DNA of 64,000 nucleotides from assembly GCA_949128115.1 (NCBI GenBank), contig OX421968.1, positions 51,167,423 through 51,231,422 on the forward strand, given 5' to 3'. Position 1 is the stretch's first letter. Each line of letters opens with the position of its first letter. Under the pieces are notes generated by a model, which was not told the origin of the DNA, made no database searches, and saw only the letters and a program-made list of their open reading frames with translations. This DNA comes from Anaspis maculata. Taxonomy: Eukaryota; Arthropoda; Insecta; Coleoptera; Scraptiidae. This document shows positions 1-10,854 of the stretch, one piece after another. The position numbers and the translations under genes are program-made.

Positions 1-96
1 TGAAATGACATCTTGGTGGAATTTGGAAAATTTGGAAACTTTTATGTGATACATTTATCGATATAATGATGCACGAATTATATTTTCGGAATTTTG

Positions 97-1294
97 TGTA
101 AAATTATAAAATTTCAGTGTATTTCACGAATAAAAGCTGCTCTTGTTGAACTTTGATAGCTTGCCCGGGTTTCGATTAAGATCGTTTTGAAATTTCTTTG
201 CAGGTCGAAGAATTTGTGGACGACCGATTTTATTCTGGTTCCAAAATTAGTCCCAAGTATTCCATAAGCGTATTCTAACTACGACCAACGATGAGAAATT
301 TTTTCTATGAACATAGACTGGAAAATGCCTTATAAGGGAGCTACAGTCCTCACAGCCCCCTGAATGTGTGCCCCTGAGATGGTTTTTATCTATTACCTCC
401 AAAATTAGAGTTAGGGCAAAATGAGGAGATTTGTCATAAACACTCGAATTTTTATGCTCAATAGGATGCTTTGAAATACAATCAAAAATATTACCCGGTG
501 ATGGGGTAACTTGGGAAGAGACGGGGTAAGAATTACCCCAACTTTTTTGTGTGTACTTTTTTCAAGATTTTGTGCAAAATTATAAAGTTTCAGTGTGTTT
601 TACGAATAAAAGCTGCTTCTGTTGAACTTCAGTAGGTTGCCCCGTTTTCGACTAAAATCGTTTTGAAATTTTTTTGCAGGGACATACACAAATTAGAATC
701 TGCAGGCTGCAAAAAAATGTCAGAACGATTTTACTCGAAAAGAGGCAAGCTATCAAAGTTCAACAAGAGCAGCTCTTGTTCGTAGAACACACTGACATTT
801 CATAATTTTGCACAAAATTCTGAAAAAGTACACACAGAAAGTTGTAATTTTTACCCTGTTTCTCCACAAGTTACCCCACCGTCGGGTAATCTTTTTCAAT
901 GATTTCCAACGCGTCTTATTGAGCACAAAAATTTTAGCGTCTGTGCCAAATTTCGTCATTTTGGCCTAACTCAAAATTTCGGAGGTAATAAGTAAAAACC
1001 ATCTTCAGGGGCTCATGCACATTCAGGGGGCTGTGGGGACTGTAACCCCCTTATAAGGCATTTTCCGTTCTATGTTATTGGAAAAAATTTTTATTGTTGG
1101 TCGTAGAATACGCTTTTGGAATACCTGGAACTAATTTTAGAACCAGAAAAAACTCGGTCGTCCACAAATTCGATTGTTCACTCTGCAAAGAAATTTCAAA
1201 ACGATTTTACTCGAAACCCGGGCAAGCTATCAGAGTTCACCAAGAGCAGTTCTTATTCGTGAAATACATCCATCGAATTTCATAATTTTGCACA
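97..1294. repeat. Foldback repeat (1.2-kb palindrome, centre near 690)
   Basis: The left arm (about 97-680) is the imperfect reverse complement of the right arm (about 690-1294). Each arm has the order A-B-A: A is a block of about 110 bp (97-205, 565-680, and inverted at 690-820 and 1190-1291) and B contains GGGAGCTACAG and a block rich in GGGGTAA/TTACCCC. Short open frames here are accidental. The internal blocks recur in the same order at 59.1 kb and 62.0 kb, so this is probably a degraded member of that TA-flanked foldback family whose terminal repeats are no longer recognisable. Confidence 0.75.
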
Positions 1295-1734
1295 GGAACG
1301 TTTCGATGAAATCAACTTATATTCACCATAGACTGGTTTGTCTAAACAATCTACCGTCCTGCCAATTTTTCAAAGAATCCAGCCAGTGGCGTAGGAGCTA
1401 CGAGGGTGAATAATTTAGAAGCATCTGAAGAAAAGTTGACTCGAGATGACCCCTCATAATTCCAACGCTACTGGTTGGATTCTTTCAAAATTTGGCAGGT
1501 TGATAAATGATGTTGATAAACCATCAGCTCAAATAAGCATGATATGCTGAATTTAAGCTAATTTTGTCGAAACGTTCCTAAGTTGAAAATTTTTGGAATC
1601 CGAAAAAAGTGAACTTTTAAGGGCTCTATCTTTGTCATAAGGCCGAACTTTGCAAAATGGTTCATAGGTTTCCATCGTGTTTTGACGAGATCTACTCACA
1701 GTTGAATTTTTTGCTATCATCCCTGAAACACCCT
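1294..1734 (-). mobile_element. MITE-like foldback element, copy 1
   Basis: AGGAACGTTTCGA at 1294-1306 faces its exact reverse complement at 1567-1579, with a second internal inverted repeat (around 1357-1395 against 1449-1498). Together with the adjoining sequence to about 1734, which ends in CACCCTATA (a one-base variant of the CACCCTG end), the segment is the reverse complement of 56586-57010. It has no coding capacity. Confidence 0.7.
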
Positions 1735-1769
1735 ATAAAGCATGTTTCAGTCTATGTTCATGTTGGAAC

Positions 1770-2050
1770 TTTTTCAATTTTTGGTAGTAGAATCGGCTGG
1801 CAAATATTCATGCCCGATTATGAGACACCCTGAATAACAAAAGTACATTGTTTTGTTACCTTCAGTGTTCACCTATCTGTCAATTTTTTGCCGCTAGCTC
1901 ATGGGAACTTTATTAATTTTGGGTAGTGGACTCGGCTGGCTAACTAGTATAAATATAAATGCCTAATTATGAGACACCCTGTATAACACAAATACATTGT
2001 TACCTTCAGTGTCCACGCATCTGTGAATTTCTCGCCACTAGTTGTGACTT
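1770..2050. repeat. Two tandem units of about 135 bp
   Basis: Two diverged copies in direct orientation, each running through CGGCTGGC, a GAGACACCCTG block and TTACCTTCAGTG. A third partial copy with TGACACCCTGATG lies near 3455-3500, and an inverted copy lies at about 39840-39910. The CACCCTG words are the family's outward-facing ends, so these may be tandem element termini. Confidence 0.6.
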
Positions 2051-2143
2051 GCTTTCAATAATTAATCACAGTCCGGCTATCTTTGTCACTTGGTCCTTCC
2101 AGAATTGTTACTGTAAGATTTTCAGATAAAAGAGTAGCTAGGT

Positions 2144-2805
2144 GTCGATAACTTTTTTATTTCTCAACATAATTGAATAATTCTTTTTCAATATTAAAGA
2201 AGAAACATAGGAAATTTGCTACGATACGTGTGGAAGATCATATTCATCAATCGCTGCCCGCATGCCTCTACACAAAAACGCCTTTTTCCTGGCTGTTAGA
2301 ACCCTAGACGGCCGCTCACCCTGGCTCTGACTAGGAATACCCGCAGAGTAGGTAGGCTTTGGAATGTCGATAACTTTTTTATTTTTCAACATATTAGAAT
2401 GATTCTTTTTTATTATTGAAGAAGAAACATGGGAAATTTGCTACGATAAGTGTGGAAAATCATATTGATCAAACGCTGCCCGCATGCCTCTACACAAAAA
2501 CGCCTTTTTCCTGGCCGTTAGAACCTCAGACGGCCGCTCGCCCTGGCTCTGACTAGGAATACCCGCAGAGTAGGTGGTTTTGAAATGTCGATAACTTTTT
2601 TATTTTCAAACATATTTGAATAATTCTTCTCCAATATTAAAGAAGAAACATGGTAAATTCGTTACGATACGTGTGGAAGATCATATTCATCAAAAGCTGC
2701 CCGCATGCCTCTACACAAAAACGCCTTTCTCCCTGGCCGTTACTACCCGAGACGGCCGCTCACCCTGCTCTGACTAGGAATACCCGCGTTTGGTGCAGGA
2801 CTCTA
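2144..2805. repeat. Three-copy tandem repeat, 221-222 bp period
   Basis: The word GTCGATAACTTTTTTATTT opens units at 2144, 2366 and 2587 (periods 222 and 221). Each unit also contains GCCCGCATGCCTCTACAC, CAAAAACGCCTTT and CTGACTAGGAATACCCGC. An inverted single copy lies at about 39500-39740 and a more diverged one at about 41100-41240. The unit carries no convincing ORF. Confidence 0.85.
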
Positions 2806-2859
2806 CTCAGATGCTCTTTCCTGCTCGTAGATCAACTTTTTTCAAAAAATTCCAACTGA

Positions 2860-3500
2860 TGTCGAAAGTAGATTGCATTGGGCGTCGTGTGGGCCTGTTT
2901 TCAAGCTCACAGTTTCGGTTTTCCGGCGGTGATTTGTTCAAAATGAAACTTGCACATTTCGTGAATTGAAGAAAAATGCAGTGCAAATTTCGACTTGCGG
3001 TAAGTTCCACGAAATACTCATGTTAGGTGTACACTTGCTGCGACTCAAAGTTGCGGGGAAAAGATTGAATAAGTTTCTGAGGGTGAACTTTTTGTAATCG
3101 GACTAACGGATTTCGGGTGTTCCTCCCCGGAAAAACTGTAAATTTCTAGTTTTTCGTCCCGTGATCAGATTTTCAGCAATTTTTTTTTAGCAAGACGTAT
3201 CTGGTACTTGAACATTTTTTGACAATTTTTTTGAAAATTCTCTGAATTTCCCGAGAGTTTTCCACTTGAAAATGCAAAACCGGCCTAGCTTATCGAAACC
3301 GAACTCAAATGATAAACCTTATTAACATGAAGCTTTAATTGACGCTTCAATTAACGCTTATCTTTGATTGAAAAATGATGCTATTGGGAAAAAGCTTCCG
3401 AAAGGCGCAAAGAAACCGGCAGGGCTTGGCTGTCGTTTGATGTCTCCATGGAATTGGCTGGCTAAGTATCTATGCCTAATTATGTGACACCCTGATGCGA
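2860..3500. repeat. Dispersed repeat continuing from the tandem array
   Basis: Blocks here match, in reverse complement, blocks at 38280-38460, 40725-40915 and 40900-41090 (for example the segment around GATCAGATTTTC with GAAAAACTGTAAATTTC, and the GGGCGTCGTGTGGGC block near 2880). It therefore belongs to the same multi-kilobase repeat as the tandem units upstream. No gene seen. Confidence 0.6.
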
Positions 3501-4471
3501 AAGAACTTGTGTTGGCGACTTACTTGATCTAAGAAAATCTAAACCCAGATACCTACCTGATACCATGAAGTCCAAGCAGCTGATCTGAAGACAGTTTGAG
3601 CGATATCGTCAGGTGAGGAAATACATGCTGGGAGGATCCACACCGATTAACAGCAAACCTTTGATGGAACACTGAGTCCCTGCTTTTGATTGTTTGTTTT
3701 TGATCAAGTCTGATCCTTGGGTCTCTGAACCTGAAGTTTCAGCTTTAGTATGAACACCATATTTTAAAAATTCGTCAACGCAGCAAAAAGTTATCACTGC
3801 AAAACGGAAGAGGTGATTTTTTGTGATCACCTTGTTAGTCAACAAGGAGATAAGCTCAAAATTCAAACACCATTCCGTACTTTGAGAACCGTCTTCACAT
3901 CTTTGTGGTTGAAATTCAACTTTTTTCAAATAAGAGCTTCTGGACGGTTCAGAAATTTTGCGCTGTTTTATTCAACACCATGTACCTACAAACTTTATGA
4001 AATACCTAGCAAATACTTTGAACGTCAGCAAAATTCAAATTGGTCGTAGCAGTCCAAAATTTGTTTGAAAATTTGAAGTGGACAAATTTTTGGGAACGAC
4101 ATGGACTTATGCATAATCTAGTTCAAGCGTATACAGCGATGTAATCTACAACAGACAGATTACTTCTCTGTCACAGGCGGTATCTTTCATGGAGGCTTGA
4201 GCCATTTCTCAAAATTTCTTGCGAGCATCTTGTTGGCAATAATAATTTTTGTTTTTCCAAGTTGTCATTATCTTTGTTTTAAGTGGGTAAGCTTATCCGT
4301 CAAGATTTTGGTTTCCCAATTTTAGATGTGCCATACTTTCTTCAATTGATGTATAATAGCTGCTTCAGTACGAACAGTACGAAGCGATGGCGATGTAAAG
4401 CTTCATTCACATAAGGAATTCTACAGTGCTGGTTGTCGTGTGGTGCTGTTGCGTAATGTTTAAATCATGTA
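3501..4471. other. Unassigned stretch
   Basis: Contains open frames of up to 106 codons on the minus strand (3609-3929) and 78 codons on the plus strand (3813-4049). Neither resembles a family I know, and they overlap one another, as expected by chance. No tandem repeat or hairpin of note. Confidence 0.4.
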
Positions 4472-4479
4472 AATAGAAT

Positions 4480-5338
4480 CAGAGCTGGGCCGGGTACTGA
4501 TAAATTGGACTCGAGGACCGGGTACCGGGTACTTGTCATAATTGAAGAGAGAGTACAGAGTACCGAGTACTTCACTCATTGCACATTCTGTCGAGTACAG
4601 TTCTCCGAGTACAAGTACTTACTCGAATTTCACGAGTACTTTTTCCGAGTACATATTTTCCACCCCCACTTTCACACCAAATTGTATAAAGCAAGTCCAA
4701 AAACAATGTATAAGCACATGTTTTGAAGAAATATCATGAGTGCACTGACCAAATATTGAGAAAAACACAAAAAAAAAACAGTTCCTATTAGATATTTTAC
4801 ACATTTACTACGGTTATGATCGATTTTATGATGATTCTTTTTTTCATCGCTACAGGAACATTGTAGTATATATTCTAATTTGTATTGAGGCAAAGGAGCA
4901 ACATGCCAGTGTTAACTCAGAGGTCAAAATCTCGAAAAAAATTACTCATGCTCTTTTCAAAAACAAGTGGATCAAATGAAGAATATAGGATCTGTTGGAT
5001 TTTCTCCATATCAGACATGAAAATAGTTAATTATTTTATATTTTATATCTAGCATTAGCTATCCTGTTGCATTCTACCTTCACTACTTTTGCACCCTGTG
5101 AAAAAGAAACAAACGCACTCGCACATACATGGACAATGACTACTCCAGACTTGTGTAAAGTATTCGTAAAATGTACTCGCACGGGAGATACGAGTACCGG
5201 GTACTTTTACGAAATATGTTACGGGTACGAGTACCGAGTACTTTATTGAAAATGTACTCGAGTACCGAGTACAGAGTACCCCAAATATACTTAGAGTACA
5301 GTGTTCGAGTACTTGTACTCGAGTATCGCCCAGCTCTG
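4480..5338. mobile_element. hAT-type nonautonomous element with GAGTACC heptamer arrays
   Basis: Terminal inverted repeats of 11 bp, CAGAGCTGGGC at 4480 and its complement ending at 5338, are flanked by a perfect 8-bp direct repeat AATAGAAT (4472-4479 and 5339-5346). An 8-bp TSD with CAG-type ends is diagnostic of hAT elements. Both subterminal regions (about 4490-4660 and 5160-5320) consist of variants of a 7-bp unit GAGTACC and its complement; the centre (about 4670-5150) is non-repetitive AT-rich DNA without a transposase. Length is 859 bp, so it must have been mobilised in trans. Confidence 0.93.
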
Positions 5339-5419
5339 AATAGAATACAATCATTCTGATACAAAAAAAAGTGTGTACCACGCGTTTCTAAACTATTGCC
5401 AGTTGGTACCGATGTTCTC

Positions 5420-7830
5420 AAAGGACCCCGCACGTTTTATATGAAAAAGTGGTTTCGGTGAATTTGGCTAAATTTTTTATATGCTGTAGATCTTGATTCA
5501 AGAAATATATTCCTGAAAAATTGGACCCCTCCTATGAACAGTTTTTCCCCTACACCCCTAATAAGGCCAAAATTAGGAATAACCTCAAATTTTTTGAAAT
5601 TGATGAAACTGGTCCAAATCGAACTCGCGATCATGGGAAAAATGATTAAAAAAATCCAAGTCATAAATTGGGGTAGTTATCAAGGGGGTTGGGGGTCGAA
5701 ATTGAGAAAATAAATTAAAATTCCGAATTTTTTTATTCTTATAAAATCTGAACAGAATAATAATGGAGAAATAATTTTGGAAAACCTAAATCAATTAATT
5801 GGGTGTTATTCTGAAGAGGGCTGGGGGTCAAAATCAAGGGAACGGAGTAACATTCCGAAACTTGCGATTCCCATTATTGAGAAAATAATTCAAAAAAATC
5901 TAAACCAATGAGTTCTGGTGTCATTGAGGAAGTAGAGGGTCCAAATCAGGACAACAATAAAATTCTGGACCTTACAGTTCATCTAAAAATTGATCTGGGT
6001 GAATGGCAAAATGATAATAAAACCAATTTGCATAAGGATTGAGTTCTTCATTTCTCGACCATCCCTTTTCCCACCTACCATAATATCTGCCTACAACCAT
6101 GTCCTAGTCCAAATAAGAATTTGTCTCAAGCATTTTAAAATTCATGAAACTGGCTCACATGAGTTGAAGAGCAAAAAATATAAGATGTGAATTGGAGTAA
6201 TTATCGAGGGGGCGGAGGTCGAAATCGAGTAAAGGAATTGGCATTCCAGGAATAGGGTAATGGAGAAATAATTTAAAAAAATCTGAATCAATAAATTGAG
6301 ATGGTTACCTACTGAGGGGACAGTGGTCAAAATCTAGAAAAAGGAAGAAATTCCGAAACTTTAAATTCATAATGTAGGGGTAGGGTCCTTCAGTGAGAGT
6401 GATAGAACTTCAAATTGGAAATGAACAAATTAACAAAGAACAGTTTTTGACATTATGTGTCATATGTCTAACGGCGGGCAGACGGGAAGTCCAATTTATA
6501 ATGACTTTCTGGCAGATATCGGGCTCTATTTCAGTAATAACACGCACAATATTGTCCCTCGGGGCTTAAATGGTTCTAGGCTTGTTCTTGTATACCAGGG
6601 ACTTCACATAACCCCACAGAAAAAAGTCCAGCGACGTAATATCGCAAGATCTCGCTGGCCAATTGAAATCGCCATTCCGCGAAATTGTTCTTCCTTGGAA
6701 GTTTCCGGCCAACAAGTCCCAAGGTTTCTTCTGCTGTGTGGCTCGTAGCCCCGTCTTGTTGGAAGAAGATGATTTTGTAAAATATACTGAGTATTTATGT
6801 CAAAAAATGACAGTAAAATCTTATCAAAGTTCTATCACTCTTATTGAAAGACCCTTTAGAACTGAAAATTCAGATTTGAAAAATTGAGCCATACTTCCAA
6901 TATCGATCTATTTTTGGAATCTCATTGAATCAACCAATGACCAAAAGCAGGATTTATGTTTATTTAAAAAAAGATAGTCCAGTCAATTTTTTTTGACACA
7001 AGCTATATTATGAACAGCACACAGAACCGTGGAGAGCTTCTCGAGAACTGTAATTAATAATGCTGTTGCAAGTAGTCTCGATTCCACCCCCCTCCACCCG
7101 GCCCTCATTGTGGTTGTGGGTAGGTATCATAATGGTTGTACCCATGTACCTGGGTGAGGGGTGAGGCTGATCGAGAAACGATGAACTAAGTCCTTATTCA
7201 CATTGGTTGTATGTATTATCATTTTGTCATTCGCCCAGATCTTCCTAGATAAACTGGAAGTTCCAGAACTCCACTGTTTTCTCAAGTTCGACCATCTACC
7301 CCCTTAATAACACCTGAATTCATTGGTTTAGATTTTTTTGAGCAATTTCCCCATTGCTCGTAGAATCATATATTATGGGAACCGCAAATTCCAGAATTTC
7401 ACTGCGTTTTCTTGATTTCGACCCCCAGCCCCCTTTAGAGTAGCCCCCAATTATTTGATTTAGATTTTCCAAAATTATTTCTCGATTATTATTCAGTTCA
7501 GATTTTATAAGAATGAAAAAATTCGGAATTTTAATTTATTTTCTCAATTTCGATCCCCAACCCCTTCGATAACTACCCCAATTCACAACTTGGATTTTTT
7601 TGATTATTTTTTTCCATGATCACGAGTTCAATTTGAACCAGTTTCATGAATTTCAAAAAATTTGAGACTATTCCTAATTTTGGCCTTATTAGGGGTGTAG
7701 GGGAAAAACTGTTCATAGGAGGGGTCCAATTTTTCAGGAATATATTTCTTGAATCAAGATCTACAACATATAAAAAATCTAGCCAAATTCACCGAAACCA
7801 CTTTTTCATAGAAAACGTGCGGGGTCCTTT
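5420..7830. mobile_element. 2.4-kb foldback element with transposase relic
   Basis: AAAGGACCCCGCACGTTTT at 5420 reappears in reverse complement ending at 7830, and the arms match with few differences for roughly 600 bp (5420-6020 against 7195-7830). Repeated internal words such as GGGGTCGAAAT recur along the arms. The central 1.1 kb is not palindromic and carries a decayed DDE transposase fragment on the minus strand. I could not identify a TSD at the outer ends. Confidence 0.8.
6450..6790 (-). pseudogene. DDE_3 (Tc1/mariner-IS630) transposase C-terminal fragment
   Basis: Reading the minus strand from about 6780 gives FFQQDGATSHTAEET, the second-aspartate motif of insect IS630/Tc1-like transposases, then after a frame change NWPARSCDITSLDFFLWG, the third-acidic-residue block, followed by VKSLVYKNKPRTI and a region like IVRVITEIEPDICQKVI. 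This order and spacing match the C-terminal half of DDE_3 transposases. At least one frameshift separates the first two motifs and a stop follows PRTI, so it is non-functional. It lies at the centre of the 5420-7830 foldback, consistent with a deletion derivative of an autonomous element. The exact subfamily is not certain. Confidence 0.82.
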
Positions 7831-8501
7831 CCCAAACAGCAACACCAATAGGTGCGCGCTTCTGTGATATTTGACAATGGGGGCAAATACCAAATTTTCT
7901 CTCCAGACGGCGCTGAGGTGACTGGGGTAATTTAAATTTCAAGTGAAATGTGGTCAATGAGACGTTTGTGGAAGTTTTACTGCTAGCTTTTCTAATAGTG
8001 AACAGGCATGTGACAGGCACATTGATGGAATCAATTTGACGGTTTTGACAGTGATGACATTTGGATGTCAGTTTTGAATTACTTTAGCTACACCGGCGCC
8101 ATCTGAAAAACTGTCAGTATTTGCTCCCACTGAAAGCTGACACTGATGTGATAGCCACCAATTACCCCAATCCCAATTATACTACCAGACAAAAATATAA
8201 GTACAAAGTTTCATGGGAATGAACCCTTATTCACTGCTACAAGGCAACCGCACTACAACGGCACGGCAACGCTCCAGCACTGCAAAACCACTTATGTGGA
8301 TGTATTTCAACTCCAACTCTCCCATTGGATCATTGAAATAACAGGTTTATGGTTTATGCTTGAGTTAAGAAAAATACAATCATTTTGCCATTGTTACAAT
8401 AGATGAGTGTTGGTTCTTTTGTCCTTAGAACCTCAAGTTGTAAACGCTGTTGAATGTTTTATTGTAGCTGGTATTTAATTTATCATAATATTTTCATAGA
8501 T
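7831..8501. other. Unassigned stretch
   Basis: AT-rich sequence with no ORF resembling a known family. It lies between the foldback and the SINE. Confidence 0.35.
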
Positions 8502-9196
8502 GAGCTCGTGGTGTGGAAGTCAGCGCGTTCGACTGCCATACCAGAGGTCGCGGGTTCGATCTCCTCTGGGGACGGATTTTCGCTTCGAAAACAAGCTTTA
8601 ATGTTTTAATGTTTTATTGCATTCAATGTTTATTTATGCAAAATACATATTATATAAACACCAGTAGTAGTGGCCATAGAACATTTCAAGCATAAATAAT
8701 AAAAATCGACAATAACAAGCAACATATAAATAAATAAAATATTGTGATAAAATAGTAAACCGCACACACGCAAACAATCGATCCTCAAAACAGGTGTCAT
8801 TAAATTGTCAGTTCGCTGTCATAAATTTTTTACGGGGGGGTGGTACGCTTTCTCAGTTAAATACATCTTCATAAAACAGTCTTCAGCTTTTTCGATGGGA
8901 CCCCTCTACACTGTAGTCTACGGTGTTGCGGAACTTTACTATAAATGGATTATTTTCACGGCATTTTAGTAGAGATTCTTGCTAAATGCAAGACGCAGGA
9001 CAATGTGTGTCACGTAGCACATAAATACGAACGATGGTGCCGAGTCCATGCGATGTTGGTGGTCGTTAAGAATCCCTACCTTTGTGTTGGAACACACATC
9101 AGGGGTTCGGCAAAATTTTCGGTGTACTGGAGGAAAGTATTCACCGGCGTCGCTGTTAGGCCTCGTTGCGGAAATAGGCCAAATAAGTTGAATTAA
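8502..9196 (+). mobile_element. tRNA-derived SINE (family A), copy 1, interrupted
   Basis: The head at 8502-8602 has a pol III box A-like region (TCAGCGCGTTCGACTGCC) and a good box B (GGGTTCGATCTCC), followed by GGACGGATTTTCGCTTCG. The body at about 8968-9196 (from TTGCTAAATGCAAG through CGATGTTGGTGGTCGTTAAG to CCTCGTTGCGGAAATAGGCC) matches the uninterrupted minus-strand copy at 34050-34357. In that copy head and body are separated by only about 25 bp, while here about 365 bp of AT-rich DNA lies between. No clear TSD found. Confidence 0.8.
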
Positions 9197-9595
9197 CAAA
9201 AAAATCATCACATTGTAGTGTTAGGTACAGGGTTAGGTAGAATAGCGCTATTGGGCCGTTTCCGTTCAGACGTAATTAATAAATGAATGAATAAATTTAT
9301 TTTAGCAGGTGTTTTCAGAACACAGGTTGAAAACAAGCCATTCACAGAAATAAGAATAATTAAAAAAACATAACCCATCCACAGAAATCACAATAAGACC
9401 AACAACATAATCACGTCAGATTACAATTCACACATGCCCGGTTGCACGAACATGGTATCTAATTTTGCGACGTAGCAAATTGAATCGGGTTGCAGGAACA
9501 GGGTATCAAACGAGGTAGCAAACAGGCTGTGGCTAAGGTTATCACGCATTTGAACTACTTGCATCTTTTTATGCGTATGCACGTACCTAAAAGCG
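9197..9595. other. Unassigned AT-rich stretch
   Basis: Contains the short repeat AATGAATGAATAAATTTATTT near 9290 and a segment at 9430-9510 (TTTTGCGACGTAGCAAATTG) that resembles one at 11140-11170 (TTTGCGACGGAGCAAATTTT). These could be paired ends of one element enclosing the Harbinger-like fragments, but I cannot define ends or a TSD. Confidence 0.3.
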
Positions 9596-9729
9596 CTAAA
9601 AGGTCTGATTCGACACTTTATTTTGAATTTTCCAACGTCTCTGATTTTTATTCTTCTGAAGAAGAGCAAGAAGTAGAAGTTGCAGTTCGTTGTGTCATTG
9701 CCGATCAAAAAAAACCGTCTCGTAGATAA
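9596..9729 (+). pseudogene. PIF/Harbinger-like ORF start, decayed copy
   Basis: The frame running through LYFEFSNVSDF and YSSEEEQEVEVAVRCV is clearly homologous, at DNA and protein level, to the better fragment at 10570-10854 (SEFSEVSEF, SSSEEEQDVACAVRRV). It ends at a stop just before the region where the other copy has its FYNEKEFKERYRFTKDN block. It is therefore a truncated duplicate with an acidic, serine-rich N-terminus only. Confidence 0.5.
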
Positions 9730-10569
9730 GATGTACCTACCTCGCGTCGCGAGCTGTCAAAGTCAAAGAAGCGTCAGGAATTTCAGAGGTTAACAGCATT
9801 ATTTATTTCTTCGAGTTTTGAAGAATAATAAGCAAATCATTCCGACGAATTAGGGCATGAATCCATGCACAGGCTGTCGATCAGGTGAATATGACAAACT
9901 GCCTCCGTAAATGCTATTATGTCGATCAACAATTCCAGGTTCAGGCGATGGGAGTTACCGACTGAAATTGCGAACACTTGCTGGGTGCCTCCACGAGCCC
10001 TGTACCTGTACGGCGGAAACAAAGCTGTTGTTTACACCAAGAACGCGGAGCTCTTTATTGCAAAGTATTGCTCAGTCAAAGTATGAGTGCTTCGGTGACA
10101 ACGATGAGTTACAGGAGTACTGGGACTGTGATCCCGTGACGAAACTTGAACAATTTTGGGCCGCTAGTGACACTGTATCAAGCATGTGTCAAGGTGATAT
10201 CCAGTGCTGATTCAGTAGCTCCAGAACAGCTTTTGACGACAGGAAATACTGCAGGAGTCGTTGGCATGAGCAACAGCAAAGAAATTGAGAGAAAGAAATG
10301 AATCTGAATTCTGGATTTGTCAAGTTTTCTTTGGTACAAAAATAGACCTCACACACTGAAAATGGCTGCCTCTTTTCTCTTGTCTTATTGTCTCTTGCCC
10401 TAACCCTTAGATGTGCACATTTAGGTAGTTTAGGTCCCTTGCCCATCAGGTCCCAACACGACCCACGACTCGGCAACTGCAATAAAGAGTTAACTGGATC
10501 GAAACGTGTGGTGGACGGTTTGTTGTTGACCGGGCCGTCACAATATGTCACGCTGTATGCGTATCTAAA
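9730..10569. other. Unassigned stretch between two related ORF fragments
   Basis: Open frames of 99 codons (9911-10210, plus) and 120 codons (10189-10551, minus) match no family I recognise. An AATAAA at 10481 followed by GT-rich sequence up to CCGGGCCGTCACA (ending 10542) resembles the 3' end of a long terminal repeat, but no matching 5' end was found. Confidence 0.35.
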
Positions 10570-10854
10570 ATGTCTGACTCGGCGCTTTCAGAATTTTCGG
10601 AAGTCTCCGAATTTTCCTCTTCTGAAGAAGAGCAAGACGTTGCATGTGCAGTTCGTCGTGTAAATGCTGAGCGGAAAAACCTCTTCGAGTTTTACAACGA
10701 GAAGGAATTTAAGGAGCGATATAGGTTCACGAAGGACAATGTGTTGCGGATCGTGGATCTCATCGGAGTTGAAGACCTAGAGCTATCTTCTTCGGTGTAC
10801 TTCTTTCCGCGCACCATTTTCACTCTTCAAATTTGCTTGACTCTTGACAGCTAG
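10570..10854 (+). pseudogene. PIF/Harbinger (HARBI1-like) transposase N-terminal fragment
   Basis: A 94-codon frame beginning at ATG 10570: an acidic/serine-rich leader (SEFSSSEEEQ) and then FYNEKEFKERYRFTKDN followed by VLRIVDLI. The F-x-x-R-[FY]-R-[FL]-[ST]-K-x-x-V pattern is the hallmark start of HARBI1-type nucleases, which act in PIF/Harbinger transposition. Full-length members are about 350-400 residues; the frame stops here at 94 and I see no DDE domain downstream, so it is a truncated relic. The assignment rests on one motif and could be wrong. A shorter paralogous fragment sits about 1 kb upstream in the same orientation. Confidence 0.5.

Noticed and set aside
1380..1480. hAT element from CAGTGGCGTAG / CTACTGG words inside the 1294-1734 element
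   Set aside because: The flanking octamers are inverted (AATCCAGC-like against GGTTGGATT), not direct repeats; they belong to the element's internal palindrome.
3609..3929. 106-codon minus-strand ORF as a gene
   Set aside because: No domain, antisense frame also open, no supporting signals.
10375..10542. Possible long terminal repeat 3' end with AATAAA and terminal GTCACA
   Set aside because: Only one end was visible; no matching TGT...-type 5' end, TSD, primer-binding site or second copy in the window.
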